Assembly (NCBI GenBank): GCA_016200895.1
Contig: JACQDX010000128.1
Location: 1 to 64,000, forward strand
Reading direction: 5' to 3'
Length of the DNA: 64,000 bases
Source of the DNA: Burkholderiales bacterium
Lineage (GTDB): Bacteria > Pseudomonadota > Gammaproteobacteria > Burkholderiales > Burkholderiaceae_D
In this document: positions 8,673-17,285 of the stretch, one piece after another
Layout of the letters: every line of letters begins with the position of its first letter
How positions within the stretch are numbered: position 1 is the stretch's first letter
Translations under genes and position numbers: made by a program
The notes under the pieces: model-generated
Seen by the model: only the letters and a program-made list of their open reading frames with translations
Database searches by the model: none
What the model was told of the DNA's origin: nothing

Positions 8673-9704
8673 TTATTTCCTGAATTTTGCTTCGGCAATG
8701 CGATCAGCGATGACGCTGGTCGGCAAGCCTTCTGCATCAGCACGGGCAAAAACCTCTGCCAGGGTTTCACCGATACGGCGTACATGGGCGACCATACCAT
8801 CTTCTGGTGTGTTCAGGTATTCATAGCAAACCTTGATGATGCCACCGGCATTGATGACAAAGTCAGGTGCATATAAGATACCTTTTTGACGGCAGATTTC
8901 GCCAATCTCTGGCGTAGCCAGCTGGTTGTTTGCACCACCAGCAACGATCTTCGCTTTCAGTCGTGACAAGGTGTCAGGGTTCAGGGTTGCGCCCAGGGCG
9001 CATGGTGCATAGATGTCGGCTTGTACGTCATAGATGGCGTCAATGGCGACGACTTCTGCACCCAGTTCCTCTTGCGCGCGCTTCAGTGCTGCCTGGTCGA
9101 TGTCTGTGACGATGAGCTTGGCACCTGCCTCTTTCAACTGGCGTGCATAGTCATAACCAACATGGCCCAGGCCTTGCAGAGCCACGGTCAGGCCATCAAA
9201 GCTGTCGCGTTTGAAATGGTGCTTCACTGCTGCCTGGGCACCAACGAAGCAGCCCAGTGCGGTATAGGGGGAAGGGTCGCCACGGTCACCCAGACCGGCA
9301 ACATATTTGGTTTTGCTGGCAACATTGGCCATGTCAGCCGGGCTGGTGCCTACGTCTTCTGCTGTGACATAACGGCCACCCAGGCGCTCCAGGGCTTCAC
9401 CCAAGGCCTCAAACAGGGCAGGGGTCTTGTCGGTTTTTGGATTGCCGATGATGACGCTTTTGCCACCGCCGATAGGCAGGCCAGCAACTGCGTTCTTGTA
9501 CGTCATGCCGCGCGACAGGCGCAATACATCACGTACGGCTTCGGCTTCATCTGCATAATTCCACATGCGGCAACCGCCCATGGCCGGGCCAAGATTGGTG
9601 TTGTGGACTGCGATGATGGCTTTCAAGCCAGATTTGGCTTCGGACGCGAACACGACTTGTTCGTGGTTGTCAAAATTGATTTCATTAAATACAAAGGCGG
9701 TCAT
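8673..9704 (-). CDS. Leucine dehydrogenase-type Glu/Leu/Phe/Val dehydrogenase
   Basis: A 343-residue enzyme of the short ELFV dehydrogenase branch, about 100 residues shorter than hexameric glutamate dehydrogenases and matching leucine/valine dehydrogenases. The substrate-binding region has GPAMGGCRMW and the lysine-bearing LPIGGGKSVI. A Rossmann NAD domain follows with LQGLGHVGYDYA, then the C-terminal GGIIKVCYEY. It should deaminate branched-chain amino acids to 2-oxo acids with NAD in the cytoplasm, the first step of their catabolism. Leucine over valine or phenylalanine is inferred from length and general similarity. It is transcribed alone and ends at a strong terminator. Confidence 0.85.
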   Translation of the reverse strand: MTAFVFNEINFDNHEQVVFASEAKSGLKAIIAVHNTNLGPAMGGCRMWNYADEAEAVRDVLRLSRGMTYKNAVAGLPIGGGKSVIIGNPKTDKTPALFEALGEALERLGGRYVTAEDVGTSPADMANVASKTKYVAGLGDRGDPSPYTALGCFVGAQAAVKHHFKRDSFDGLTVALQGLGHVGYDYARQLKEAGAKLIVTDIDQAALKRAQEELGAEVVAIDAIYDVQADIYAPCALGATLNPDTLSRLKAKIVAGGANNQLATPEIGEICRQKGILYAPDFVINAGGIIKVCYEYLNTPEDGMVAHVRRIGETLAEVFARADAEGLPTSVIADRIAEAKFRK

Positions 9705-9933
9705 GCTTATGGCTCCGCGCGGTACAACCAGGCTATCTGCCAGATCAGGCAGATGCAGTAGCGCCGCAAAAATTAGTTAAATAGGTGGTTTGTTATCATG
9801 CAAATAAAACGGTCTTTGATCGCGGGTTGGTGCAATCGAAAACGCAGGGCGGTGATTGTGTCACGCGTGCGAAGTATAGGGGAATAGGGGGCGAAACTCA
9901 ATCTTGCCAGCCAGCTATATGTAAGCTTACTAC

Positions 9934-10560
9934 TCAGGCCGCGGCGCTGATTTGAACCAGATCGAACAACTCTTTCATAAAGCGTTCCTGGGTTTTCAGG
10001 CAAAAACCGGCGGAATAGGGATTCATGAAGCCATGTTTGCTGCCCCTGACCAGTTCTGCATCATGGCCGCGCTGACGCAAGTCACTGACCAGTTCTGTTG
10101 GCTCAAACGCTGCTTCTTGCTCTGCGAATATCAGGCGTGTCGGGCAGGCAGGCTGCACATCCCGATGATCGCGTATGCGCGAACCATAAAACAAGACTGC
10201 CTGCTGCAGATTTGCCATGGCTGGATTGGCGCTATTGAGCCATAAGGCGCTGGCACCGGCGCTAAAGCCTACGGCATAACGCAGGCTGGACTGATAGTCC
10301 TCTATCAAATCAGACAGGTGTTCTGCATACGCACCAACGCCACCTTCAGCGATAAATGCGTGATAGGCCAGGGCTTCTGCCGGGTATTGTGTTTTCTCAC
10401 CGGTATATGGCGAGGCGATCAGGCAGGGCATGGGAAAGTGCCGGGCAAAACTCGCCATCGCAGGCGTGTTGCCAAAAACATCAGTGACGATTAATAAGAC
10501 AGGTGGTGAAGCAGACGTAGAAGCAGACGTTGGAGCAGACACAATAGCGGACACAATCAT
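9934..10560 (-). CDS. Dienelactone hydrolase-like alpha/beta hydrolase
   Basis: A 208-residue alpha/beta hydrolase. An N-terminal VLLIVTDVFG strand is followed by the nucleophile elbow VGFSAGAS, a strand ending TRLIFAEQE that would carry the acid, and a C-terminal SKHGFMNPYS with the catalytic histidine. The arrangement is that of the dienelactone hydrolase family, but the nucleophile is serine rather than the cysteine of classical dienelactone hydrolases. The protein begins with a low-complexity Ala/Ser/Thr/Pro tract of about 19 residues, so a later start is possible. The substrate is unknown. Confidence 0.75.
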   Translation of the reverse strand: MIVSAIVSAPTSASTSASPPVLLIVTDVFGNTPAMASFARHFPMPCLIASPYTGEKTQYPAEALAYHAFIAEGGVGAYAEHLSDLIEDYQSSLRYAVGFSAGASALWLNSANPAMANLQQAVLFYGSRIRDHRDVQPACPTRLIFAEQEAAFEPTELVSDLRQRGHDAELVRGSKHGFMNPYSAGFCLKTQERFMKELFDLVQISAAA

Positions 10561-10775
10561 AGCTTGGTAGATACAAGAGGCGGGAGCCTACCGGACTTAT
10601 GCTGGCAACGCAAGAACCTCGCTAGTATTTAGCTGATACTTAGTTAATGTTGCAAGCAGGTAATGCACGATTGACACTAAGCTGCATGCTCATGGATACT
10701 TGGCAAGAATTGGAACTTTTTGTTACAAATCAGGTTCTTAGTGAAACATTTATTATAAATATACGGAGATTCACC

Positions 10776-11990
10776 ATGTTGCGACCCAGTCTGATTTTTC
10801 TTTCCTTTGCCCTGGCATTGACGGCGTGCAGCAAGGGAGGAAAAGATGGCAAGGAAACGGACCAGTCTAAAGCCAGCGCAGGTTCAGCCAGCTCAAAGTC
10901 AGCCAGTGCCAAGATACCTGACAGCCCCCTGTTGGTGACTCAAGAAGATTTGCAGCTCATACAAAATAGCGCGCTCTCATCCGGGCCAGTGATTACTGGT
11001 TCGATACAGCCAGAACGCAAGGCAGACCTGCGTTCGGAATTATCTACAGTGGTTTTGCAAGTATTAAAAGAAAACGGCGAGACAGTAAAACGCGGTGATT
11101 TGCTGGTACGACTTGATGACACTTCAATCCGCGATAGCCGCAATTCAGCAGAAGAAGCAGCCAGGGCATCGGCACAGACACTAGAGCAGGCCGAGCGCCA
11201 GTTCCAGCGCCTGAAAACTTTGCGTGCCTCCGGCATGACATCGACACAGCAACTGGAAGATGCCGAAATCCGCCGCAATAATGCCCAGAGTGATCTGGTC
11301 GCAGCCAAGGCGCGCGCAGTGCAGGCACGCCAGCAAATGCAACGCACAGAAGTCCGCGCCCCCTTTGATGGCGTGGTCAGTGAACGCAAGGTATCAGCCG
11401 GTGATACGGCGCAGATAGGCAAGGAACTGGTCAAGGTCATAGACCCGACCAGCATGCGTTTTGAAGGCTTGCTGTCGGCCGACAAGGTGAACAATGTCAA
11501 GACTGGCCAGGCTGTCAGTTTTCGCGTCAATGGTTATGGCGACCAGCAATTCGCTGGCAAGGTAAAGCGGGTGGACATGGCTGCCAATGCCACCACCAGG
11601 CAAGTGGAGGTGTTGGTGGCCTTTGCCGATGCGACCCCGCCAAGGGTATCTGGCCTGTATGCAGAAGGCCGCATAGAAACAGGTTCCACCCAAACCCTGA
11701 TGATCAAGAGCACAGCTTTGGTGCGTGATGGCGACAAGGCATATGCCTGGCGCGTCAAGGACGGCATCGTGAAAAAAGTCAGTATCGTGATTGGTGACCG
11801 TGACCCACGCCGTGGTGATTTTGAAATACGCAGCGGCCTGGTGGATGGCGACAAGGTGATACGCAATCCGATCTCTACTCTGGTGGATGGGCAAAAGGTA
11901 AACATGGTTGCCACTGCAGGCGCTGATCTGGCTGCAGCTTCAGCAACGGCAGCATCCGCATCGGCAACTGTCAATCCACAAGGGAAATAA
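10776..11990 (+). CDS. RND efflux periplasmic adaptor (membrane fusion lipoprotein)
   Basis: The ATG at 10776 follows GGAG at 10765 and gives 404 residues; an upstream in-frame start at 10647 adds non-signal sequence. The protein begins with a lipoprotein signal ending LTAC. It then has a split barrel-sandwich (lipoyl) domain with VLKENGETVKRGDLLVRLDD, an alpha-helical hairpin of about 75 residues, the second lipoyl half VRAPFDGVVSERKVSAGD, and a beta-barrel domain. This is the HlyD/AcrA adaptor fold. It should bridge the pump encoded two bases downstream to a TolC-type channel. No such channel gene is present here, so one must be supplied from elsewhere. Confidence 0.92.
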   Translation: MLRPSLIFLSFALALTACSKGGKDGKETDQSKASAGSASSKSASAKIPDSPLLVTQEDLQLIQNSALSSGPVITGSIQPERKADLRSELSTVVLQVLKENGETVKRGDLLVRLDDTSIRDSRNSAEEAARASAQTLEQAERQFQRLKTLRASGMTSTQQLEDAEIRRNNAQSDLVAAKARAVQARQQMQRTEVRAPFDGVVSERKVSAGDTAQIGKELVKVIDPTSMRFEGLLSADKVNNVKTGQAVSFRVNGYGDQQFAGKVKRVDMAANATTRQVEVLVAFADATPPRVSGLYAEGRIETGSTQTLMIKSTALVRDGDKAYAWRVKDGIVKKVSIVIGDRDPRRGDFEIRSGLVDGDKVIRNPISTLVDGQKVNMVATAGADLAAASATAASASATVNPQGK

Positions 11991-11992
11991 TC

Positions 11993-14900
11993 ATGTTCCT
12001 TTCTGATTTTAGTATTAAGCGCCCGATTGCGATGATCGTCATTATCATCGCCCTCATGTGCATGGGTTTGCTGGCGCTGAAGAAACTCAAGGTCAACCAG
12101 ATCCCTGATGTAGAGGAGCCGGTACTGGTGGTCAGCATTCCTTATCCAGGTGCATCACCAGAGACGGTGGAACGCGAGATTATCAACCGTCTGGAAAAAT
12201 CACTGCAAAGCATTACTGGTGTATATCAGGTGCGATCGACTGCGTTTGAAGGCCGTGCGCAAGTCGTCATTGTTTTTAATTTCAAAAAAAATCTGATTGA
12301 AGCCTCGGACGAGGTGCGCAATGCGATTGCATCGGTGCGTTATAAACTGCCGACGGAAATGCGCGAGCCCATATTGGAACGCAGCGACCCTTCGGCGCAG
12401 CCCATCATGCAGATGGCGCTGTCGTCCAGTACGCTCAGTCATGCCGAGATTTCGCGGCTGGCAGAAGATGAGTTATCTGATAAATTCCGCGGTATAGATG
12501 GCGTTGCCACCGTCAGTGTGAATGGTTCTTTGCGTCGTGAATTGACTGTGCTGTTGCATGCGCAAAAATTGCGTGAATACAATGTCTCAGTTGGTGAGGT
12601 GGTCACTGCATTGCGCAATCAAAATACCACGGCACCGGTAGGTAAAGTGCGTGGCAAACTGGATGAGCAAAGCATACGCCTGATAGGCCGCATAGAATCG
12701 CCAGCAGAATTCCAGAATATCGTCATCAAGCGCCGTGGCACTGATCTGGTCAGACTGGCGCAAGTTGCTGAAATTGCTGACAGCTTTGCCGAGATAGGCG
12801 GCTTCAGTGTGCGCAATGGCAACCCCAATGTGGGTATCTCAGTCACCCGTTCGCGCGATGCCAGTACCGTTACGGTAGCCAACAAAGTGCGGGACTTGAT
12901 AGAAGAAATCAACAAGACCCTGCCAAAAGGCAGCAAGCTGGAAGTCACGCAAGATGGTGGCAAGGATGCCCAATCAAGCCTGAACAACGTCATTGAGTCG
13001 CTGATGTTTGGTGCGGTGCTGACGATTTTTGTGGTGTATGTATTCCTCAACTCATGGCGCTCCACCCTCATCACGGCGATGAGCTTGCCGACTTCGGTGA
13101 TTGCGGCATTTATCGCAGTCTGGTTGTGCGGCTTTACCCTTAATTTCATGACTTTGCTGGGCCTTTCGCTGGCAATTGGTGTGCTGATTGATGATGCCAT
13201 TGTGGTGCGGGAAAATATCGTGCGTCATATGGAGATGGGGTCTGACCGCCGTACCGCTGCCAGCAATGGCACCAAGGAAATTGGCTTGGCGGTGGCATCT
13301 ACTACGTTCTCGATTATTGCTGTATTTATTCCCGTGGCTTTCATGCCTGGCGTTTCTGGTGAATGGTTCAGGCCGTTTGCATTGACTGTTGCCAGTTCTG
13401 TCATGGTCAGTCTGTTTATCTCATTCACGCTCGATCCTATGTTGTCTGCCTACTGGGGTGACCCGGTTGGACATCACCTGGCACCCAAACGCGGCATCAG
13501 CCGGGTATTGGCCAAATTCAATACCTGGTTTGATCATCAGGCTGACCGTTACGGTAATGTCATTGCCTGGGCCCTGCATCACCGCGTCTGGATGGCGCTG
13601 ATCGCTGGCCTCAGTTTTATCGGTGCCATCGCCTTGCATGCAAGTATGGGGGGCACCAGTTTCTTGCCTGTGTCTGACAATGGGACTCTGGTGATTGATG
13701 TACGCACACCATCCAGTGCCAGCCTTGATTATGGCCGCATGAAAGTGGAAAAAGCAGCCGAGCTTGCCCGCACCATCAAAGAAACCAAGGCCACAAACAG
13801 CGTCATCAATGCTGGTGGTGGCCGTGTCTATGTTGACATCGGCAAAAGTACAGAACGCAAGCGCTCAGCCAGTGAGGTTGGTGTTGAGTTACGCAAGCTG
13901 GTGGCAACCATCATCGGTGCAGAATATGTGGTGCAGGATGATTTGAGTAATGGTGCCAGAAAGCCGGTACAAATCAGGTTCTCCGGCCCTGACTCCAGAA
14001 AACTTACCGAGATCGCTACCGACTTTATGGGGCAACTCAGCAAGGTGCAGGGGGCAGTGGATGTCGGTTTGTCTGAACAAGATCCAAAAGATGAATTGCA
14101 GATAGAACTGGATCGCGGCCTGGCAAATTCCCTCGGTATCTCGGTCAATGATGCGGCGCAGGCTTTGCGTGTGGCGTTTGCTGGTGTTGAGATTGGTGAC
14201 TGGGTTGACCCTACCGGTGAAGCCCGTGACGTGGCGGTGCGCCTGCATCCCGACGACAGGATCAGTGCAGAAAACATAGAACGCCTGCCTATCGCTGTGG
14301 CTGGTAGTGACAAGATGGTACCCCTGGAGCAAATCGCCAAGATCACCATGGGCAAGGGACCAGCCAAGATCCAGCATACCGATGGCAAACGCATGATAGA
14401 AGTGTCTGCCAATGCGCAAGGCAAGTCTTCTGGTGAAGTGACAACTGAGGCCCTGAAGCTCGCCAAGGCCATGAACTTCCCTGCCGGTTTCGGTATAGAA
14501 CTTGGTGGTGCTGCCCGTTCGCAAAAAGAATTGTTTACGGAAATGACCATTGCCCTGGTAGCCGGCATAGGCTTGATGTACTTGATACTGGTCATGCAAT
14601 TCGGTTCTTTCAGCGCGCCTATCCCCGTCATGCTGTCCCTGCCTTTGAGCTTGATAGGTGTGGTGGTGGCCTTGTTGCTGACCAAGGGCACACTGAACCT
14701 GATGAGCTTTATCGGCATCATCATGCTCATGGGGCTGGTCGCAAAGAATGCGATACTCTTGCTGGACTGCGCCAGGAAACGGGAAGAAGAAGGCTATGAC
14801 CGTGAAGAGTCACTCATGTACGCTGGCCGCAAGCGCCTGCGTCCTATCTTGATGACCACCTTTGCGCTGATCGCCGGTATGTTGCCTGTGGCCATAGGCC

Positions 14901-15190
14901 TGGGTGAGGGTGGTGAGTTTTATCGCCCGTTGGCGATTGCGATTATTGGCGGCACCATCACTTCTACCTTCCTGACCTTGCTGGTCGTACCAACTTTCTA
15001 TGACAGTATAGAAATCAGCGTGGACCGCATGGTCGCCAAGTTCCATCGCCGTGAAACTCGCTGGAATACTTTCTTCGCCTTCATCATGACATTTGTTGAG
15101 GCTCTGTTGACACTGGTCATGTTGCGCTTTATCTTCCGCCTGCCGTTCAGGGCTTGGCGAAAAATCAGCGGTAGACCTGCAGCGGTCTGA
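11993..15190 (+). CDS. RND multidrug efflux inner-membrane pump (AcrB/MdtB-like, HAE1)
   Basis: A 1065-residue inner-membrane transporter with twelve predicted helices and two large periplasmic loops. The N-terminus FSIKRPIAMIVIIIALM and the porter-domain signature PYPGASPETVE are typical of HAE1 pumps. Proton-relay residues are intact: the adjacent aspartates in GVLIDDAIVV (helix 4) and the lysine in LVAKNAILLLD (helix 10). It exports amphiphilic compounds using the proton gradient. The gene starts two bases after the adaptor stop, so they form one operon. The drug range cannot be read from the sequence. An AAATGCCC hairpin terminator follows. Confidence 0.94.
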   Translation: MFLSDFSIKRPIAMIVIIIALMCMGLLALKKLKVNQIPDVEEPVLVVSIPYPGASPETVEREIINRLEKSLQSITGVYQVRSTAFEGRAQVVIVFNFKKNLIEASDEVRNAIASVRYKLPTEMREPILERSDPSAQPIMQMALSSSTLSHAEISRLAEDELSDKFRGIDGVATVSVNGSLRRELTVLLHAQKLREYNVSVGEVVTALRNQNTTAPVGKVRGKLDEQSIRLIGRIESPAEFQNIVIKRRGTDLVRLAQVAEIADSFAEIGGFSVRNGNPNVGISVTRSRDASTVTVANKVRDLIEEINKTLPKGSKLEVTQDGGKDAQSSLNNVIESLMFGAVLTIFVVYVFLNSWRSTLITAMSLPTSVIAAFIAVWLCGFTLNFMTLLGLSLAIGVLIDDAIVVRENIVRHMEMGSDRRTAASNGTKEIGLAVASTTFSIIAVFIPVAFMPGVSGEWFRPFALTVASSVMVSLFISFTLDPMLSAYWGDPVGHHLAPKRGISRVLAKFNTWFDHQADRYGNVIAWALHHRVWMALIAGLSFIGAIALHASMGGTSFLPVSDNGTLVIDVRTPSSASLDYGRMKVEKAAELARTIKETKATNSVINAGGGRVYVDIGKSTERKRSASEVGVELRKLVATIIGAEYVVQDDLSNGARKPVQIRFSGPDSRKLTEIATDFMGQLSKVQGAVDVGLSEQDPKDELQIELDRGLANSLGISVNDAAQALRVAFAGVEIGDWVDPTGEARDVAVRLHPDDRISAENIERLPIAVAGSDKMVPLEQIAKITMGKGPAKIQHTDGKRMIEVSANAQGKSSGEVTTEALKLAKAMNFPAGFGIELGGAARSQKELFTEMTIALVAGIGLMYLILVMQFGSFSAPIPVMLSLPLSLIGVVVALLLTKGTLNLMSFIGIIMLMGLVAKNAILLLDCARKREEEGYDREESLMYAGRKRLRPILMTTFALIAGMLPVAIGLGEGGEFYRPLAIAIIGGTITSTFLTLLVVPTFYDSIEISVDRMVAKFHRRETRWNTFFAFIMTFVEALLTLVMLRFIFRLPFRAWRKISGRPAAV

Positions 15191-15196
15191 TGTAAG

Positions 15197-15237
15197 AAAT
15201 GCCCGCTTTTATGGAGTCACTTCATAAGTGGGCATTT
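15197..15237 (+). terminator. Terminator of the RND operon
   Basis: AAATGCCCGCTT pairs with AAGTGGGCATTTT across an ATGG...CATA inner stem and ends in a T-rich run, immediately after the pump stop codon. Confidence 0.8.
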
Positions 15238-15653
15238 TCATTTTCAGGACAGGAAGTGTAGCGCAAACATAAAAATTATTTTGCCTGAGTTTCACTCATA
15301 ACCGTATCGTCATTAATCCATAAGTTTTTTATTTTTGCAGTGCACAAAGCTAGCGTTCATGCGGCTTGCAGCCTGATTGCCGGTTTGTATGACACGGTAT
15401 TCCAGTAACTCTCTGACATCATTTCTTCTTGAATGTTCAAGTAAGCTTTAAACCATAGCTTTTCTCTATCAAACGAGGGCGTTTTCAGGCTTGACTACCC
15501 CTTCACAAATCTGGATACTTCGCCCACTGTTTTTCCAGATATATCCATCTTATATGCTGGTAAAACTTATCCATGATCGCAAAAAGGCAAACTCGTCTTC
15601 AAGAGAGATAGTTTGCCCAGGCTGTGAAAAAAACAATTGAACAGGAGAGACGA
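15238..15653. other. Long leader region of the peptide transporter gene
   Basis: About 415 bases with no gene. Near its end, GGCAAACT (15586-15593) pairs with AGTTTGCC (15610-15617), with an additional CTC/GAG inner pairing. This makes a stable hairpin ending 36 bases before the transporter start. It may be a leader structure or simply transcript-stabilising. No known riboswitch pattern was recognised. Confidence 0.4.
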
Positions 15654-17219
15654 ATGACTCAATCCGTGGCTATGGATGGCGCCGACAAGGCGCGGATGCC
15701 TAAGCAAATACCCTATATCATCGCCAATGAAGGCTGTGAGCGCTTCAGCTTTTATGGCATGCGCAATATCCTCACACCCTTCCTGATTACTAGCTTGCTT
15801 TTATCCATGCCTGAAAACATGCGCGCTGGCATGGCGAAAGAAGTGTTCCATACTTTCGTCATTGGAGTGTATTTCTTCCCTTTGCTGGGTGGTTGGCTGG
15901 CTGACCGCTTCTTCGGTAAATACAATACCGTTTTCTGGTTGAGTCTGGTGTATTGCTGCGGCCATGCCTGCCTCGCGCTTTTTGAAGATAATCGAAACGG
16001 ATTTTATACAGGCCTATTCTTGATTGCCCTGGGTTCGGGGGGGATAAAGCCGCTGGTGACTTCCTTTGTTGGTGACCAGTTTGATCAGTCGAATCGTTCG
16101 CTGGCGCAAAAAGTATTTGATGGTTTTTACTGGATTATCAATTTCGGCTCTTTCTTTGCCTCTCTGTTGATGCCTATTTTCCTCAAGCAGCTGGGTGCCA
16201 GTATTGCCTTTGGTATCCCGGGTTTGCTGATGTTGATCGCCACCATCATTTTCTGGTCTGGCCGCAGCAAATACGTCCACGTAGCACCGGCACCGCGTGA
16301 CCCGCATTCTTTCCTGAATGTGGTACGTACTGCGCTGACTACCGATGTGCCGGGTCAGGCCAAAACGGGTTATTTCATTGCAGTGGCTGGTGTGTTGCTG
16401 GCAATAGGTTCCATGTTCCTGATTCCAAAGGTCGGCATCGTCGCAGCCCTGTGTCTGGCGCTGGTACTGGTTCTGGGTTTTGGTGGCATGGGAGCATGGA
16501 TGCAGCTGGAACGTGCCCGTGGTATCCATCCTGATGTAGCAGTTGACGGCGTGCGTTCAGTTTTGCGTATCCTGGTAGTGTTTGCGCTGGTGACGCCATT
16601 CTGGTCCTTGTTTGATCAAAAGGCGTCGACCTGGGTATTGCAGGCTGATCAGATGACCAAGCCATCATGGTTCCAGTCTGCCCAGATGCAGGCACTGAAC
16701 CCTTTGCTGGTGATGTTGCTGATCCCTTTCAACAACCTCGTCTTGTACCCACTATTGAAGCGCAGTGGCGTTGAATTGACTGCCTTGCGTCGCATGGGTG
16801 CTGGCATTGCTTTCGCTGGCCTGGCGTGGATCGTAGTCGGTTTCATGCAAGTGGCGATTGATGGTGGTAATGCCCTGGAAATCACCTGGCAAATCTTGCC
16901 GTATGCCTTGCTGACTTTTGGTGAAGTACTGGTGTCCACCACAGGTCTGGAATTTGCCTATAGCCAGGCACCGCTGGCGATGAAGGGCGTGATCATGAGT
17001 TTCTGGAACTTGTCCGTCACGATTGGTAATCTGTGGGTCTTGCTGGCTAACTCCAGCGTCAAGAGCGAAGCAGTGACTGCACAAATCAAGACGACTGGGA
17101 TGAGCGTCACCGCTTTCCAGATGTTCTTCTTTGCCGGTTTTGCCTTGTTGGCGGCTTTCCTGTTTTCTCTGTACGCCAGAAGTTATCCCATGTTGAATAA
17201 CTATCGTCAGGCCAAGTAA
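15654..17219 (+). CDS. POT/PTR family proton-coupled peptide transporter
   Basis: The ATG at 15654 sits behind AGGAGA (15643-15648), so I prefer it to the GTG at 15624. It gives 521 residues. The protein is a multi-helix major facilitator of the oligopeptide:H+ symporter family, with the first-helix EGCERFSFYGM signature (ExxERFxxY) and the GSGGIKPLVTSFVGDQF motif of PTR2 transporters. It imports di- and tripeptides into the cytoplasm. It is monocistronic, with a strong terminator after it. Substrate preference is not evident. Confidence 0.9.
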   Translation: MTQSVAMDGADKARMPKQIPYIIANEGCERFSFYGMRNILTPFLITSLLLSMPENMRAGMAKEVFHTFVIGVYFFPLLGGWLADRFFGKYNTVFWLSLVYCCGHACLALFEDNRNGFYTGLFLIALGSGGIKPLVTSFVGDQFDQSNRSLAQKVFDGFYWIINFGSFFASLLMPIFLKQLGASIAFGIPGLLMLIATIIFWSGRSKYVHVAPAPRDPHSFLNVVRTALTTDVPGQAKTGYFIAVAGVLLAIGSMFLIPKVGIVAALCLALVLVLGFGGMGAWMQLERARGIHPDVAVDGVRSVLRILVVFALVTPFWSLFDQKASTWVLQADQMTKPSWFQSAQMQALNPLLVMLLIPFNNLVLYPLLKRSGVELTALRRMGAGIAFAGLAWIVVGFMQVAIDGGNALEITWQILPYALLTFGEVLVSTTGLEFAYSQAPLAMKGVIMSFWNLSVTIGNLWVLLANSSVKSEAVTAQIKTTGMSVTAFQMFFFAGFALLAAFLFSLYARSYPMLNNYRQAK

Positions 17220-17232
17220 AGCAATGACGCAT

Positions 17233-17269
17233 AAAAAAACCGCATGATTATATTCATGCGGTTTTTTTT
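17233..17269 (+). terminator. Bidirectional terminator after the peptide transporter
   Basis: AAAAAAACCGCATGA pairs with TCATGCGGTTTTTTT around a short loop. It serves the transporter gene and, on the other strand, the convergent phosphatase gene. Confidence 0.9.
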
Positions 17270-17285
17270 CGTCATGATAACTTGA

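Noticed and set aside
13828-14730. 300-codon minus-strand frame inside the RND pump gene
   Set aside because: Shadow of the pump coding sequence; Ser/Arg-rich with no motif.
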